Assembly (NCBI GenBank): GCA_964648365.1
Contig: CAZYLK010000005.1
Location: forward strand, 1-64,000
From: SURF-32 sp964648365
GTDB lineage: Bacteria > Planctomycetota > Phycisphaerae > UBA1845
Length of the DNA: 64,000 bases
Reading direction: 5' to 3'
Position 1 is the stretch's first letter; each line of letters starts with the position of its first letter. A program made the position numbers and the translations under genes. This document shows positions 52,599 to 61,528 of this stretch, in pieces. The notes beneath the pieces were generated by a model. The model did not search any database. It saw only the letters and a program-made list of their open reading frames with translations, and was not told the origin of the DNA.

Positions 52599-52784
52599 AT
52601 GCTTGAGTTCGGCGAAATCCTGTGCGAATTGCTCTTCGGCTGCATCGAGCTGTCCGACGGCTGCTCGTTATGGCGGTGGATTCGCCGTCGTCTGCCATGG
52701 CGCCGTCATCGTCGCACGCAGACCGGCGCCAACCCGTCCACTGCGCCACGTTGCACTGGCAGCCGCGCCCGCCGACGGGTATGA
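52599..52784 (+). CDS. Possible small protein before the transporter
   Basis: Reading frame of 61 codons, MLEFGEILCELLFGCIELSD at the start, then a basic segment (WIRRRLPWRRHR). It ends in a TGA that overlaps the transporter ATG (ATGA at 52781-52784), the sort of coupling seen in real gene pairs. No ribosome site is obvious. Tentative. Confidence 0.3.
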   Translation: MLEFGEILCELLFGCIELSDGCSLWRWIRRRLPWRRHRRTQTGANPSTAPRCTGSRARRRV

Positions 52785-54007
52785 CCCCGCGCATGGACGC
52801 GATGACGCTGGTCGTCTTTGGACTCGTTTACCTCGGGATGATCCTCGGAGGTCTGCCGGGGTTGGCCCTGGATCGCACCGGCGTGGCCGTTCTGGGTGCG
52901 ATCGCTCTGATCGCATCCGGGCGTGTCGGCCTCGACGCCGCATGGAACGCCATCGACGCGTCAACCATTGCCCTGTTGCTGGGCTTGATGGTCGTGTCGG
53001 CGCAGTTTCGCCTGGGGGGGTTCTACTCGGCGGTGACGCAGCGGCTCGCCTCTGCGTCCATCTCGCCGTCCGCGTTGCTGCTGGGTGTTACCTTGATTGC
53101 GGCCGTCCTCTCGGCGGTGCTGGCCAACGACATTGTCTGTCTGGCGATGGCGCCGCTGCTGGTCGAAGGCTGCCTGCGACGCGGCCTCAATCCCGTGCCG
53201 TTCTGCCTGGCGCTGGCGTGCGCGGCCAACGTCGGCTCGGCCGCCACGCTGATCGGCAATCCGCAGAACATGCTGATCGGCCAGGCGCTGGACGCCTCCT
53301 TCGCCGCTTATCTCGCCGATGGCGTTCCGCCGGCGATCATCGGCTGTGGCGCCGTGTGGTGGATCATTGCCAGGGCCTACCGCCACCGATGGTCCGCCGA
53401 GGTCGCGGAGGTCCACGTCGCCGCGCGGCCGCTGGATCGCTGGCAGACGGGCAAGGGCGGCGCGGTGCTGGTCGCCCTGCTGGTCGTTTTTGTGTATGGC
53501 GGCGTCGCCCGTGACGTCGCGGCGCTGGCGGCGGCCGGGCTGCTCTTGACCAGCCGCAGGATGCACTCGCGCGAGATGCTCGCCCTGGTGGACTGGCCGC
53601 TCCTGCTGCTGTTCGCGGGCCTGTTCATCGTCAACGACGCCCTGCAGACGACGGGAGTCGTCGCGTCGTCCGTCGAGCGGCTGGCAGGCGGCGGGGTCGA
53701 CGTGCGGCAGCCGGTCTGGCTGTTTCTGGTCACGGCCGCGCTGTCCAACCTCGTGTCGAACGTGCCGGCCGTGATGCTCCTGCTGCCGACCGCCGACCAC
53801 CCGCAAGCCGCCGCGATCCTCGCCCTTTCCAGCACGCTGGCCGGCAACCTGCTGATCGTCGGCAGCATCGCGAACATCATCGTCGTGGATCAGGCCCGTC
53901 GCCTTGGCGTCCGGATCGCCTGGCGCGAGCACGCCCGCGTCGGTATCCCCGTTACCGTCGTGACGCTGGCGATCGCCGCCGCCTGGCTGGCGCTGCGATC
54001 GTGGTGA
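52781..54007 (+). CDS. SLC13/ArsB-type anion transporter
   Basis: Integral membrane protein of 408 residues with about ten to eleven hydrophobic segments, including the two-half arrangement of the CitMHS/ArsB/SLC13 (ion transporter) superfamily. The diagnostic motifs are ANVGSAATLIGNPQNMLIG (about 150-168) and, in the second half, ALSNLVSNVPAVMLLL (about 326-341). Substrates of such transporters include dicarboxylates, sulfate or arsenite; I cannot choose among them. The ATG at 52781 gives the first helix after about 8 residues. Confidence 0.8.
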   Translation: MTPRMDAMTLVVFGLVYLGMILGGLPGLALDRTGVAVLGAIALIASGRVGLDAAWNAIDASTIALLLGLMVVSAQFRLGGFYSAVTQRLASASISPSALLLGVTLIAAVLSAVLANDIVCLAMAPLLVEGCLRRGLNPVPFCLALACAANVGSAATLIGNPQNMLIGQALDASFAAYLADGVPPAIIGCGAVWWIIARAYRHRWSAEVAEVHVAARPLDRWQTGKGGAVLVALLVVFVYGGVARDVAALAAAGLLLTSRRMHSREMLALVDWPLLLLFAGLFIVNDALQTTGVVASSVERLAGGGVDVRQPVWLFLVTAALSNLVSNVPAVMLLLPTADHPQAAAILALSSTLAGNLLIVGSIANIIVVDQARRLGVRIAWREHARVGIPVTVVTLAIAAAWLALRSW

Positions 54008-54265
54008 GGCGGCCGCCGGACAGGCGTCAGGGTGCGACGACCGCGACCACCTGCCCGGCGCACAGAGCCGCGCGAGCGCCCGCGCTGGACTGCTGCGTTG
54101 CCATAATCAGCGCCTTCGCCCGGCGGTGGAATGCGTTGGGGAGTACGCCGTCCGGGGCGTCGGCGCCGGCCTGGCCCGCGGCACGGTCGAGTGCGTCGAT
54201 TTTTGCAGCACCGCGGTTTAGAATGCGGGTCGGCGGGTGGACGAAAACGGAAAGTGACAGGTCGC

Positions 54266-55345
54266 ATGAAAGCGTTCGACCCACATGGCAGGACAGATGA
54301 AGCGGCGTGCGGCGCGGCTCGCGCCGAGACCGGCCGGACCCGCTCCGCTGCAACCGCGTTTGCCGCGCTTGTGTTCGCGGTCGCTTCGGTCGCGATGTCT
54401 GCGCCTGCGCCGGCCCAGGACACCCCCGCGGCCAACGCCCGCGATGAAGACTGGGAGCGCCGGGCGAAGCTGGAGTTCGACGACGCCACGGGAACCTGGC
54501 GGGAAGTCGAGCCGCCGGCGCCGGGAACGGCGGAGGGTGATCTGTACGCCGCCCGGATGCTCATCAAGGACGAAGAGTATGACGACGCCGTCGACGCGCT
54601 GAAGAAGTGGGAAAAGACCTACGGCGAACTGGATCCGAACTTCGCGGCCATGCTCATCGCCAAGGCCCAGGCCCAGATCGGCGACCGCGAGTACTACAAG
54701 GCTCATCAGACCCTCCAGCGATTCCTCAACGAGTTCGAGGGGACGGAGTTAACCGACGAGGCCCTTCGGCAGGAGTTCGTCATCGCCGAAGTGTTCCTGG
54801 GCGGCACGCGGCGGAAGATCTGGGGCATGAGGATTCTGAAGGCGGACGACATCGGCGTCCGCATCCTCGACGACATCTCCGCCCACTACGCGGGCGAGCA
54901 GATCGCGGAGTACGCGCTCAAGACCAAGGGCGACTTCTTCCGCCGCACGGGCGAGCACGACCTGGCGGAGATGGAATACTCGCGGCTGGCGCAGGAATAC
55001 CCGAACAGCCGCTACTACCCGAACGCGCTGCTGCTGGCGGCACGTTCGGCGATCGCGACCTATCGCGGCACGGCCTACGACGAGTCCCCGCTGATCGAGG
55101 CGGCCGAGCGATACGAGGAGTATGCCAATCGGTTTCCTGACGATCCGGAGAACGCCGGCGTGACCCGCGAACTGGAGACGATCCGGCAGGAGCGGGCGAT
55201 GAAGGATTTCACCGTCGGGCGCTATTACGAGCGGACACGCCATCCGCGCAGCGCGATCTTCTACTACAAGAAGGCGGTCGAGCGGTGGCCGGGGACGACG
55301 GCGCAGGCGCTGGCCGCGGCGCGGCTGGAGATCCTGCAGGATTGA
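54266..55345 (+). CDS. BamD-like TPR lipoprotein-type protein
   Basis: Exported protein of 359 residues: signal peptide to about residue 51 (ending PAPAQD), then tetratricopeptide repeats as in outer-membrane assembly factor BamD (AEMEYSRLAQEYPNSRYYPNALLLAARS; I note the two parts YSRLAQEYPNSRYYPN and YKKAVERWPGTTAQAL). It has no cysteine after the signal, so it is not lipidated like E. coli BamD. It precedes the LptE-like gene, suggesting an envelope-biogenesis pair. No strong ribosome site precedes the ATG. Confidence 0.7.
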   Translation: MKAFDPHGRTDEAACGAARAETGRTRSAATAFAALVFAVASVAMSAPAPAQDTPAANARDEDWERRAKLEFDDATGTWREVEPPAPGTAEGDLYAARMLIKDEEYDDAVDALKKWEKTYGELDPNFAAMLIAKAQAQIGDREYYKAHQTLQRFLNEFEGTELTDEALRQEFVIAEVFLGGTRRKIWGMRILKADDIGVRILDDISAHYAGEQIAEYALKTKGDFFRRTGEHDLAEMEYSRLAQEYPNSRYYPNALLLAARSAIATYRGTAYDESPLIEAAERYEEYANRFPDDPENAGVTRELETIRQERAMKDFTVGRYYERTRHPRSAIFYYKKAVERWPGTTAQALAAARLEILQD

Positions 55346-55349
55346 AGCG

Positions 55350-55490
55350 CGAATGTCGAATGTCGAATGTCGAATGTCGAATGTGGCAGGCCCTCCGAAA
55401 TGGGGCGCCGGTTTGCGACCGGTGAGCGGCAAACGTGGCACCGGTTTGCAACCGGTGGAAGGCACGTGTCGCGCCGGCTTGCAGCCGGCA
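55350..55490. repeat. Heptad array plus three GTGGCAC-type palindromes
   Basis: GAATGTCGAATGTCGAATGT (55350-55384, five units) is followed by palindromes at 55406-55423, 55434-55457 and 55464-55490 (GCCGGTTtgcgACCGGTG, CACCGGTTtgcAACCGGTG, CGCCGGCTtgcAGCCGGCA). This block fills the spacer before lptE and makes its reading frame appear open to 55353. Confidence 0.85.
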
Positions 55491-55535
55491 GGGTCCGGGG
55501 GACACTCAGCCGTTTTGCAGAAGGTTGCCGGCAGG

Positions 55536-56051
55536 ATGCCGGTTACACGCAGACGTCGCCGGTCGCCAGTATGTTTGCTGCTGGCGGCGACGGTGCTTCT
55601 GGCGGGCGGCTGTTCGTATTCGACCCGGCGCCCCTTCCCGGAGGATATCCGGACGGTCCACGTCGAGATGTTCCAATCGAAGGAGTTCCGCCGCGAGCTG
55701 GAATTCCGCCTGACGGAGGCGGTCATCAAGCGCATCAACATGGACACCCCCTATCGAATCGCGCCGCTGCGAACCGCCGATGTAGTAGTGAGCGGTGAGA
55801 TCCTCAGCGTGCGGAGCCGGACGTTCGGGTCCGATCTGGATGACGATCTGCCGCGCGAGATCGGCTCGACCATCGCCGTTCGGTTTCAGGTAAAGGATCT
55901 GCGCGACGGTCGCATTCTGGTGGACCGCCCGCGATACGTTTATCAGACGAACTACATCCCGCCGGTGGGCGAGACGTTCGAGGACGGGATGATTCGCGGG
56001 ATCGACGGGCTGGCCGAGCAGATCGTCCAGACGATGGAGGCGGCCTGGTAA
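55536..56051 (+). CDS. lptE: LptE-like outer-membrane lipoprotein
   Basis: Lipoprotein of 171 residues with lipobox LLAGGC (Cys26). The mature part resembles LptE: a paired helix/strand section starting YSTRRPFPEDIRTVHVEMF and REIGSTIAVRFQVKDLRDGRIL, in which short LptE-type proteins of diderms are recognised. LptE plugs the LptD pore that inserts lipopolysaccharide in the outer membrane; LptD is not in the window. The start is the ATG at 55536, since the upstream codons are repeats. It is followed by ftsH after ~100 bases. Confidence 0.7.
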   Translation: MPVTRRRRRSPVCLLLAATVLLAGGCSYSTRRPFPEDIRTVHVEMFQSKEFRRELEFRLTEAVIKRINMDTPYRIAPLRTADVVVSGEILSVRSRTFGSDLDDDLPREIGSTIAVRFQVKDLRDGRILVDRPRYVYQTNYIPPVGETFEDGMIRGIDGLAEQIVQTMEAAW

Positions 56052-56150
56052 CGGGCATGGAATCCGCGTCGCGATGGTCCTAGAATCGGGCTGGTCGGCG
56101 GAATGCCGCCGGCCGACGGCCGCGCGGTGCGGACAGGGAGTAGATGGCTG

Positions 56151-58208
56151 ATGGCCCAGAACAACGGCTCAACACCACCGGGATCGGGCGGCGATCGCGG
56201 TCCGTCCCGTGGCGGCGGGGGACCGTCCGGGCCGAACATGAAGCTCTCCCGCAACATCGCGAGCTGGCTGATTCTGATGGGCCTGGCGCTGGCCCTGCTG
56301 GTGCTGTTGCAGCAGAACGTCACGGCCACGGACAAAATCAGCATCACGCAGTTCTGGAAGTACGTCGAAAACGGTCAGGTCAAGGAGCTGGTCATCGCGG
56401 AGGACGGGACGCTGCGTGGCACGCGTTCCCGCGTCGAGGGCGACCCGGCCGGCGCGCCCAAGCGGCTTTTTGAAGTGAAGTATCCGCCTCAGGCGATCGA
56501 CAACGATTTCCTGAAAGAACTCGAACAGCGGCTCCCCGGGGCGGACATCAAGCACGAGCGCAGCAGCCCGTATCTGACCGTGCTGCTGAGCTTTCTGCCG
56601 TGGCTGCTGATCTTCGGCTTCATCTGGTTCTTTATCTTCCGCCAGATCCGCAACGTCAGCGGCGGCGGAGGCGTGCTGGGCAACTTCGGCCGCTCGCGCC
56701 ATCGCGTCACGTCGAAGGAGCACACCAACGTCACGTTTGCCGACGTGGCGGGGATCGAAGAGGCCAAGGACGAAGTCCTCGAAATCGTCGAGTTCCTGAA
56801 ATCGCCGAAAAAGTTCCAGCGGCTCGGCGGGCGCATCCCGCGCGGCGTGCTGCTGGTGGGCGAGCCGGGTTGCGGCAAGACGCTGCTGGCCAAGGCGATT
56901 GCCGGCGAAGCGGACGTGCCGTTCTTTTCCATCAGCGGTTCAGACTTCGTCGAGATGTTCGTCGGCGTGGGCGCGTCGCGCGTGCGCGACCTGTTCAAGC
57001 AGGCCAAGGAAAGCTCGCCGTGCATCATCTTCCTGGATGAGATCGACGCCGTCGGGCGTCGCCGCGGGGCCAGCTTCGGCGGCGGCGGGCATGACGAGCG
57101 CGAGCAGACGCTCAACGCGATCCTCGTCGAGATGGACGGCTTCGACACCAACGACCAGGTGATCGTCATTGCGGCGACCAACCGCTCGGACGTGCTCGAC
57201 CCGGCGCTGGTGCGTCCGGGCCGGTTCGACCGGCAGGTGTACGTCCCGCTGCCCGACGTGGAAGGCCGCTACAAGATCCTGAAGGTCCACGCCAAGAAGG
57301 TGAAACTCGGCCCCAACATCGACCTGCGCCGCATTGCCCGCGGCACGTCGGGGTTCAGCGGGGCGGAGCTGGCGGCGCTCATTAACGAAGCGGCCATGAT
57401 CGCGACCATGGCCAACAAGGACTTCATCGAGCACGACGACCTCGAAGAAGCGCGCGACAAGGTGCGCTGGGGCCGCTCCAAGCGCAGCCGGCAGATCGAC
57501 GAGGAAGAGAAGAAGTCCACCGCGTATCACGAAGCGGGCCATGCCCTGGTTCAGGCGCTGGAGAAGCACTCCGACCTCGTCCACAAGGTCAGCATCATCC
57601 CGCGCGGCCCGTACGGCGGCGTGACCTTTTCGCTCCCGGAAAAGGACCGCAGCAACTACAGCGAGCGGTTCCTGCTGGCGACGCTGCGCATCCTGTGCGC
57701 CGGCCGCATCGCCGAGCAGAAGTTTACCGGCGACGTCAACACGGGCGCCCTGGGCGACATCCGGCAGGCCAGCGAACTGGCTCGCAAGATGGTCATGGAA
57801 TGGGGCATGAACGAGCGCGTCGGCTTCGTCAACTTCGGCGACGCCCAGAAGAACAACTGGCTCGACCTGCCCGGCGGCAAGGACTATTCCGAAGTCACGG
57901 CCCAGACCATCGACGAGGAAGTGCGCAAGCTGGTGGATCACGCCTACAGCGAGGCGACCCGCATCATTGACGAGAACGCCTCCAAGGTGGAGTCGATCGC
58001 CCAGGCGCTGCTGCGCTATGAGACGATCACCGGTGACGAGGTCAACGCGTTGATCCGCGGCGAATCGCTTGATCGCTCGTCCGTCTCCGACCTGCTGGAC
58101 GACGACGCCGCTTCGGCGGATTCGGTCGGCATGGCCCGCCCGGTCAAGGCCGCCCCCCCCAAACCCGGCGCCGACCTCGGCGGCGGGGCGCTGCCGCAAC
58201 CGAGTTGA
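56151..58208 (+). CDS. ftsH: ATP-dependent zinc metalloprotease FtsH
   Basis: FtsH of 685 residues, a membrane-anchored AAA+ protease that degrades misfolded membrane proteins and regulators. A Gly/Pro-rich N terminus is followed by membrane helices at about 37-54 and 143-165, with the periplasmic loop between. Walker A is GEPGCGKT (237-244), unusual in having Glu and Cys where GPPGTGKT is the rule; Walker B is CIIFLDEIDA; the second region has RPGRFDRQV. The zinc motif HEAGH is at about 461-465. The C terminus is Ala/Pro-rich. GGGAG lies about 10 bases before the ATG at 56151. Confidence 0.95.
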   Translation: MAQNNGSTPPGSGGDRGPSRGGGGPSGPNMKLSRNIASWLILMGLALALLVLLQQNVTATDKISITQFWKYVENGQVKELVIAEDGTLRGTRSRVEGDPAGAPKRLFEVKYPPQAIDNDFLKELEQRLPGADIKHERSSPYLTVLLSFLPWLLIFGFIWFFIFRQIRNVSGGGGVLGNFGRSRHRVTSKEHTNVTFADVAGIEEAKDEVLEIVEFLKSPKKFQRLGGRIPRGVLLVGEPGCGKTLLAKAIAGEADVPFFSISGSDFVEMFVGVGASRVRDLFKQAKESSPCIIFLDEIDAVGRRRGASFGGGGHDEREQTLNAILVEMDGFDTNDQVIVIAATNRSDVLDPALVRPGRFDRQVYVPLPDVEGRYKILKVHAKKVKLGPNIDLRRIARGTSGFSGAELAALINEAAMIATMANKDFIEHDDLEEARDKVRWGRSKRSRQIDEEEKKSTAYHEAGHALVQALEKHSDLVHKVSIIPRGPYGGVTFSLPEKDRSNYSERFLLATLRILCAGRIAEQKFTGDVNTGALGDIRQASELARKMVMEWGMNERVGFVNFGDAQKNNWLDLPGGKDYSEVTAQTIDEEVRKLVDHAYSEATRIIDENASKVESIAQALLRYETITGDEVNALIRGESLDRSSVSDLLDDDAASADSVGMARPVKAAPPKPGADLGGGALPQPS

Positions 58209-58290
58209 CGATCGCAGGCGTCGTCCGCTTCCACCCGTGAGTTCACTGAGGGTTCGGCTGCGCGGACGCCGCGACGCGTCGAGGTTTGGC

Positions 58291-58319
58291 TGGACATGTG
58301 CGCCACATGCAGCTATGCT
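58291..58319 (+). promoter_or_regulatory. Promoter/operator of the toxin-antitoxin operon
   Basis: TGGACA (58291-58296) and TATGCT (58314-58319) are separated by 17 bases, and the antitoxin ATG follows after six bases, implying a leaderless mRNA. The region also contains overlapping inverted repeats (GACATG...CATGTC and ATGCTtgaAGCAT), suited to autoregulation by the ribbon-helix-helix antitoxin. Confidence 0.5.
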
Positions 58320-58325
58320 TGAAGC

Positions 58326-58556
58326 ATGTCACGGATGATTCAGGTTCGAAACGTGCCCGACAAGTTGCACGCGACGCTCAAAGCCCGCGCCGCCCTGGCC
58401 GGGCAGTCGTTGTCGGACTACCTGCTGGCGGAACTCAGGCGCCTGGCGGAGCGACCGTCACCGCAGGAATTGCGTCAGCGCCTGGCGTCGCGCCTGCCGG
58501 TCAAGCCAGCCATCCAGCCGGCTAAAGCCGTCCGCGCGGAGCGCGAGCGGCGATGA
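58326..58556 (+). CDS. FitA/VapB-type antitoxin
   Basis: Ribbon-helix-helix protein of 76 residues (MIQVRNVPDKLHATLKARAA at about 4-23 is typical of FitA-like antitoxins, followed by GQSLSDYLLAEL). It should bind the operon promoter and neutralise the PIN-domain toxin encoded directly after it. The toxin ATG overlaps this stop (ATGA at 58553-58556), the usual coupling. The C terminus is basic. Confidence 0.85.
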   Translation: MSRMIQVRNVPDKLHATLKARAALAGQSLSDYLLAELRRLAERPSPQELRQRLASRLPVKPAIQPAKAVRAERERR

Positions 58557-58948
58557 TCGTCGTCGACGCGTCCGCGGTGCTCGAACTGCTTCTGCGCACG
58601 CCGCGCGGATTGCGGGTAGAGCCGCTTCTTTTTGAGGGCACGGAGTCGCTCTTTGCACCGCATCTGCTGGACGTCGAGGTGACGCAGGTGCTGCGCCGCT
58701 ATGCGCGCGGTGGTGCGCTGGACGATCCGCGCGGGCAGGTGGCGCTGGAGGATCTCGCCGACCTGCCCATCGAACGATTCCCGCACGGCGTTCTGTTGCC
58801 CCGCGTCTGGGAGCTGAGAGGCAACCTGACCGCGTACGATGCCGTGTACGTCGCGCTGGCGGAGTTGCTGGGCGCTACCCTTATCACCTGCGACCGGAGG
58901 CTGGCGGCAGCGCCGGGGCAGCGCGCCGCCATTCAACTGGTGCGATGA
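58553..58948 (+). CDS. VapC-family PIN-domain ribonuclease toxin
   Basis: PIN-domain protein of 131 residues with the four acidic residues of the active site: Asp5 (VVDASAVLE), Glu42 (DVEVTQVL), Asp96 (AYDAVYVALAE) and Asp114 (TCDRR). VapC toxins cleave specific tRNA or rRNA when the antitoxin is lost. The gene overlaps the antitoxin gene by four bases and forms the second half of the module. Confidence 0.9.
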   Translation: MIVVDASAVLELLLRTPRGLRVEPLLFEGTESLFAPHLLDVEVTQVLRRYARGGALDDPRGQVALEDLADLPIERFPHGVLLPRVWELRGNLTAYDAVYVALAELLGATLITCDRRLAAAPGQRAAIQLVR

Positions 58949-59066
58949 TCCTCTCCGAGCCTGTGGGCCTGCTGGCCATGAACCCGGCGACAAACACGCG
59001 GTAGCGCGGAGATTGCGGAATCTGCTGCCACCTCCATCGTCGCCGATGTCACTGTGCGTACCCGTT

Positions 59067-60911
59067 CTATCCCATCGAGCCCAGCCGGCTGCCCAATTCG
59101 CTCAGCCGGTCTCGTGCGGATCGCAGCGGCGCCATCATCGGCGCAAGCACCTCGCGCAGCAGGATGCCATCCACCTCGTCGGCCAGGGGCGAGTCGGTGG
59201 ACTGCGCATCGCGGGCGGTGCGGACGTCGCGCAGGGCGCGGGTGAACATGACCGTGAGCATGACGACGAATACGGCTGTGACCAGGGCCAGCCCCGTAAG
59301 CAGCTTCGTCGCGCCTAGCGCGGCCACCACCCGGTAGAGGCCCTGCAAGACGCTGAACGCCCCTTCGACGGAAGCGACCTGCAAGACGCCTTCCAGAATC
59401 GGCTGCGCCAGCGGGAACCAGATCAACACGGCCCAGATGGCGATGCGCTGCCAGCGCTTCGGCGGCGCCTGATCGACCCGGACGGCGTCAAGGAAACGGT
59501 CGCGCGTCTGCTTCTGAAGCTCCGCCAGCGCAGCCCCAGCCTGGGCGGCAAGCTCCGTCGTCAACGGGCGGTCCTCGGCGATGTGGAGGCGCTCGGCGGC
59601 GACGCTCTGCTCGTCGAAAAGGCGCGCGCGGAGCACGGCGATCCTTTCGGCGAGGCCGACGCCGTCGATGCGGAAGGCATCCTCGCCGACGTCGTCGGGT
59701 GCCGCTTCGGCTGCGGCTGAGTAGCGACGACCCAGCAGCCGCGGCAGCCAACCGAACAGGCGATAGACCACGTTCAGCACCGGCCACTCGGCGACGCGCC
59801 GTTCCAGCAGTTCGTGCGCCAGGTCGGCGCTGGACGGCAGGCGATGGTAGAGCCTTGCCCCCACGGCCGCGCAGTACGCAGGCCCGAATTCCGCGTTGAG
59901 CAGCGATTGCTGGTAGCCGGGGTCGCACGCAGCGCCGAGCAGGTCGATCGTTTCGTCGAGGTGATAATGCGCCCGAACGGCGTCAGCGTTAACGCGACGT
60001 TCGACCCGTTCGTTGGCCTGCTTGATCTGCGTAGCCTCCTCTTCGCTGACCGGGCTCATCACGGCCGCGCGGAGCCGCTCGAACTCCTCGCGGGCGAACT
60101 TCGCGACGCGCGCCACCGCGTCCCGGTCCTCGTTGAACTGCTTCCAGTTCACGTCGTTCCACAGCCAGGCGATGCGGGCGGTGAATGCGTCCTCCGGCAC
60201 GTACTTGGCGGCGATGACGAAGCGATGCTCGTCGCCCTGGGCGCATCCGGCCGACGTGAGCGAATCGGCGAGCCACCGGTGCTGGCTCTGCCAGAACGCC
60301 TCGGCCGGGTGGCCGTTGCCGCCTTGGAAGGGGTCATCATCGGTCAGCAGTTCGTCGAGCTTGTTGAGCACGCAGTGGACGTTGTCGGGGTCTTTGATGA
60401 CCTTGCGAAACATGCCCGCCCACACGCGGTCGCCCACCTTGCGCGGGGTCATGACCCACAGCACCCGGTCGAGCAGCGGGGCGATGGCCTTGACCTGCTT
60501 GTGATGGTCGGCGAACTCGCTGTCGAAGTCGGGCAGGTCGATGAGCACGACGTTACTGATGACGTCGGCGTCGTGCTCGGTGATGTCGATGGGCGTAATG
60601 GCCTCGATGGCCGCGAGTCGCGTAGCCACGCCCGGGCGCGCGTCGCGATGAACGTAGGCCATCGGCCGCCGCGTGCCCTCTCCGACCTCTTCGTTGTCCA
60701 CGGACACGTCCCGCTGTGCCAGCGCGTTGATCAGCGTGCTCTTGCCGACGTCCTTGCCGCCGAGGATGCCGCAAACGACGAGCGCATCGCTCATGGCGCG
60801 GGTCGCGCCGATGGTCAAGGACATAGGCGCGACGTGGAACGCTTCGGCGAGCGCCGAGTTGACGGCGTCGAGGGCGTCAGGGGGGATGGTGATGGCGAGG
60901 GGGTCAGGCAT
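59067..60911 (-). CDS. Dynamin-like GTPase, member 1
   Basis: Large GTPase of 614 residues: G1 GGKDVGKS (51-58), G3 DLPD (125-128), G4 NKLD (183-186). A long helical part follows and two hydrophobic segments lie near the C terminus (about 500-522 and 540-562), so it is membrane-attached. Together with the gene at 61529-63310 it forms a same-strand pair, as bacterial dynamin-like proteins often do. Members remodel membranes and some protect against phage or membrane damage. A heptad array lies just upstream of its start. Confidence 0.75.
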   Translation of the reverse strand: MPDPLAITIPPDALDAVNSALAEAFHVAPMSLTIGATRAMSDALVVCGILGGKDVGKSTLINALAQRDVSVDNEEVGEGTRRPMAYVHRDARPGVATRLAAIEAITPIDITEHDADVISNVVLIDLPDFDSEFADHHKQVKAIAPLLDRVLWVMTPRKVGDRVWAGMFRKVIKDPDNVHCVLNKLDELLTDDDPFQGGNGHPAEAFWQSQHRWLADSLTSAGCAQGDEHRFVIAAKYVPEDAFTARIAWLWNDVNWKQFNEDRDAVARVAKFAREEFERLRAAVMSPVSEEEATQIKQANERVERRVNADAVRAHYHLDETIDLLGAACDPGYQQSLLNAEFGPAYCAAVGARLYHRLPSSADLAHELLERRVAEWPVLNVVYRLFGWLPRLLGRRYSAAAEAAPDDVGEDAFRIDGVGLAERIAVLRARLFDEQSVAAERLHIAEDRPLTTELAAQAGAALAELQKQTRDRFLDAVRVDQAPPKRWQRIAIWAVLIWFPLAQPILEGVLQVASVEGAFSVLQGLYRVVAALGATKLLTGLALVTAVFVVMLTVMFTRALRDVRTARDAQSTDSPLADEVDGILLREVLAPMMAPLRSARDRLSELGSRLGSMG

Positions 60912-60915
60912 GGTT

Positions 60916-60941
60916 GAATGTCGAATGTCGAATGTCGAATG
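60916..60941. repeat. GAATGTC heptad array
   Basis: Three to four perfect units of GAATGTC directly upstream of the start of dynamin-like member 1 (on the opposite strand CATTCGA). It sits at the position where the ribosome site would be expected. Confidence 0.85.
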
Positions 60942-60982
60942 GAAGAGGGATAGCCGATAACGAGTCGCGACGTCACACGCGG

Positions 60983-61426
60983 TCAGGCGCGCTCTGACAT
61001 TATCGACACCACCTCGACCAGCGGTCGCAAGTCTGATGTCACGTTCTTCTCCCACGCCGTGTTCCCAATGCCGTCTTCATACGATGCCGTGACCTGCTCC
61101 GGCTCCGCTACTCCGACCTCCAAGTCTATCCCGCGTGTGTGCCATTCAAGTTGTATGCCCCCATGGGACGTGGGAACCACGCTTGGGCGTGGCGTTTCAC
61201 TCGTCATGGTTGCCATGAGAACCCTGATCGCGGTAGTCACACAACCTGGTTCGATCCGAGGTGCGCCGTAGCTGTCCCAGTTCGGCTCCAAGTCCATCAA
61301 TTCCCGCAACGCCCGGACCACCGGCCCAACCCACGCTGGCCGATCGGACCCTAGTGTCGCCAGGATCGCGTCTGCTTCGCAGGGCAGCGTGGATTGCGCT
61401 GTACGCTTTCTCATGTAGTTCACCAT
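60983..61426 (-). CDS. Conserved hypothetical protein between two dynamin-like genes
   Basis: Protein of about 147 residues. The stretch LMDLEPNWDSYGAPRIEP (about 43-60) and the later VPTSHGGIQLEWHTRG are conserved in small proteins of unknown function in diverse bacteria. It has no membrane segment. GC is lower than in the flanking GTPase genes, so it may be a passenger or insertion. Start choice between 61426 and 61459 is unsure. Confidence 0.55.
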   Translation of the reverse strand: MVNYMRKRTAQSTLPCEADAILATLGSDRPAWVGPVVRALRELMDLEPNWDSYGAPRIEPGCVTTAIRVLMATMTSETPRPSVVPTSHGGIQLEWHTRGIDLEVGVAEPEQVTASYEDGIGNTAWEKNVTSDLRPLVEVVSIMSERA

Positions 61427-61528
61427 TTGTGGCTCGACGACTCCGACGAGACACCTCACATGCCGGGCGACTCCGCGATGCTTTGGCCGCTACCTGATCC
61501 GCCTTCGGCGGACGGTTCCGATCGGGAC

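Noticed and set aside
52065..52784. 239-codon frame upstream of the anion transporter
   Set aside because: It overlaps the divergent propeller gene and reads through repeats; only its last 61 codons in another register have any plausibility and are listed separately at low confidence.
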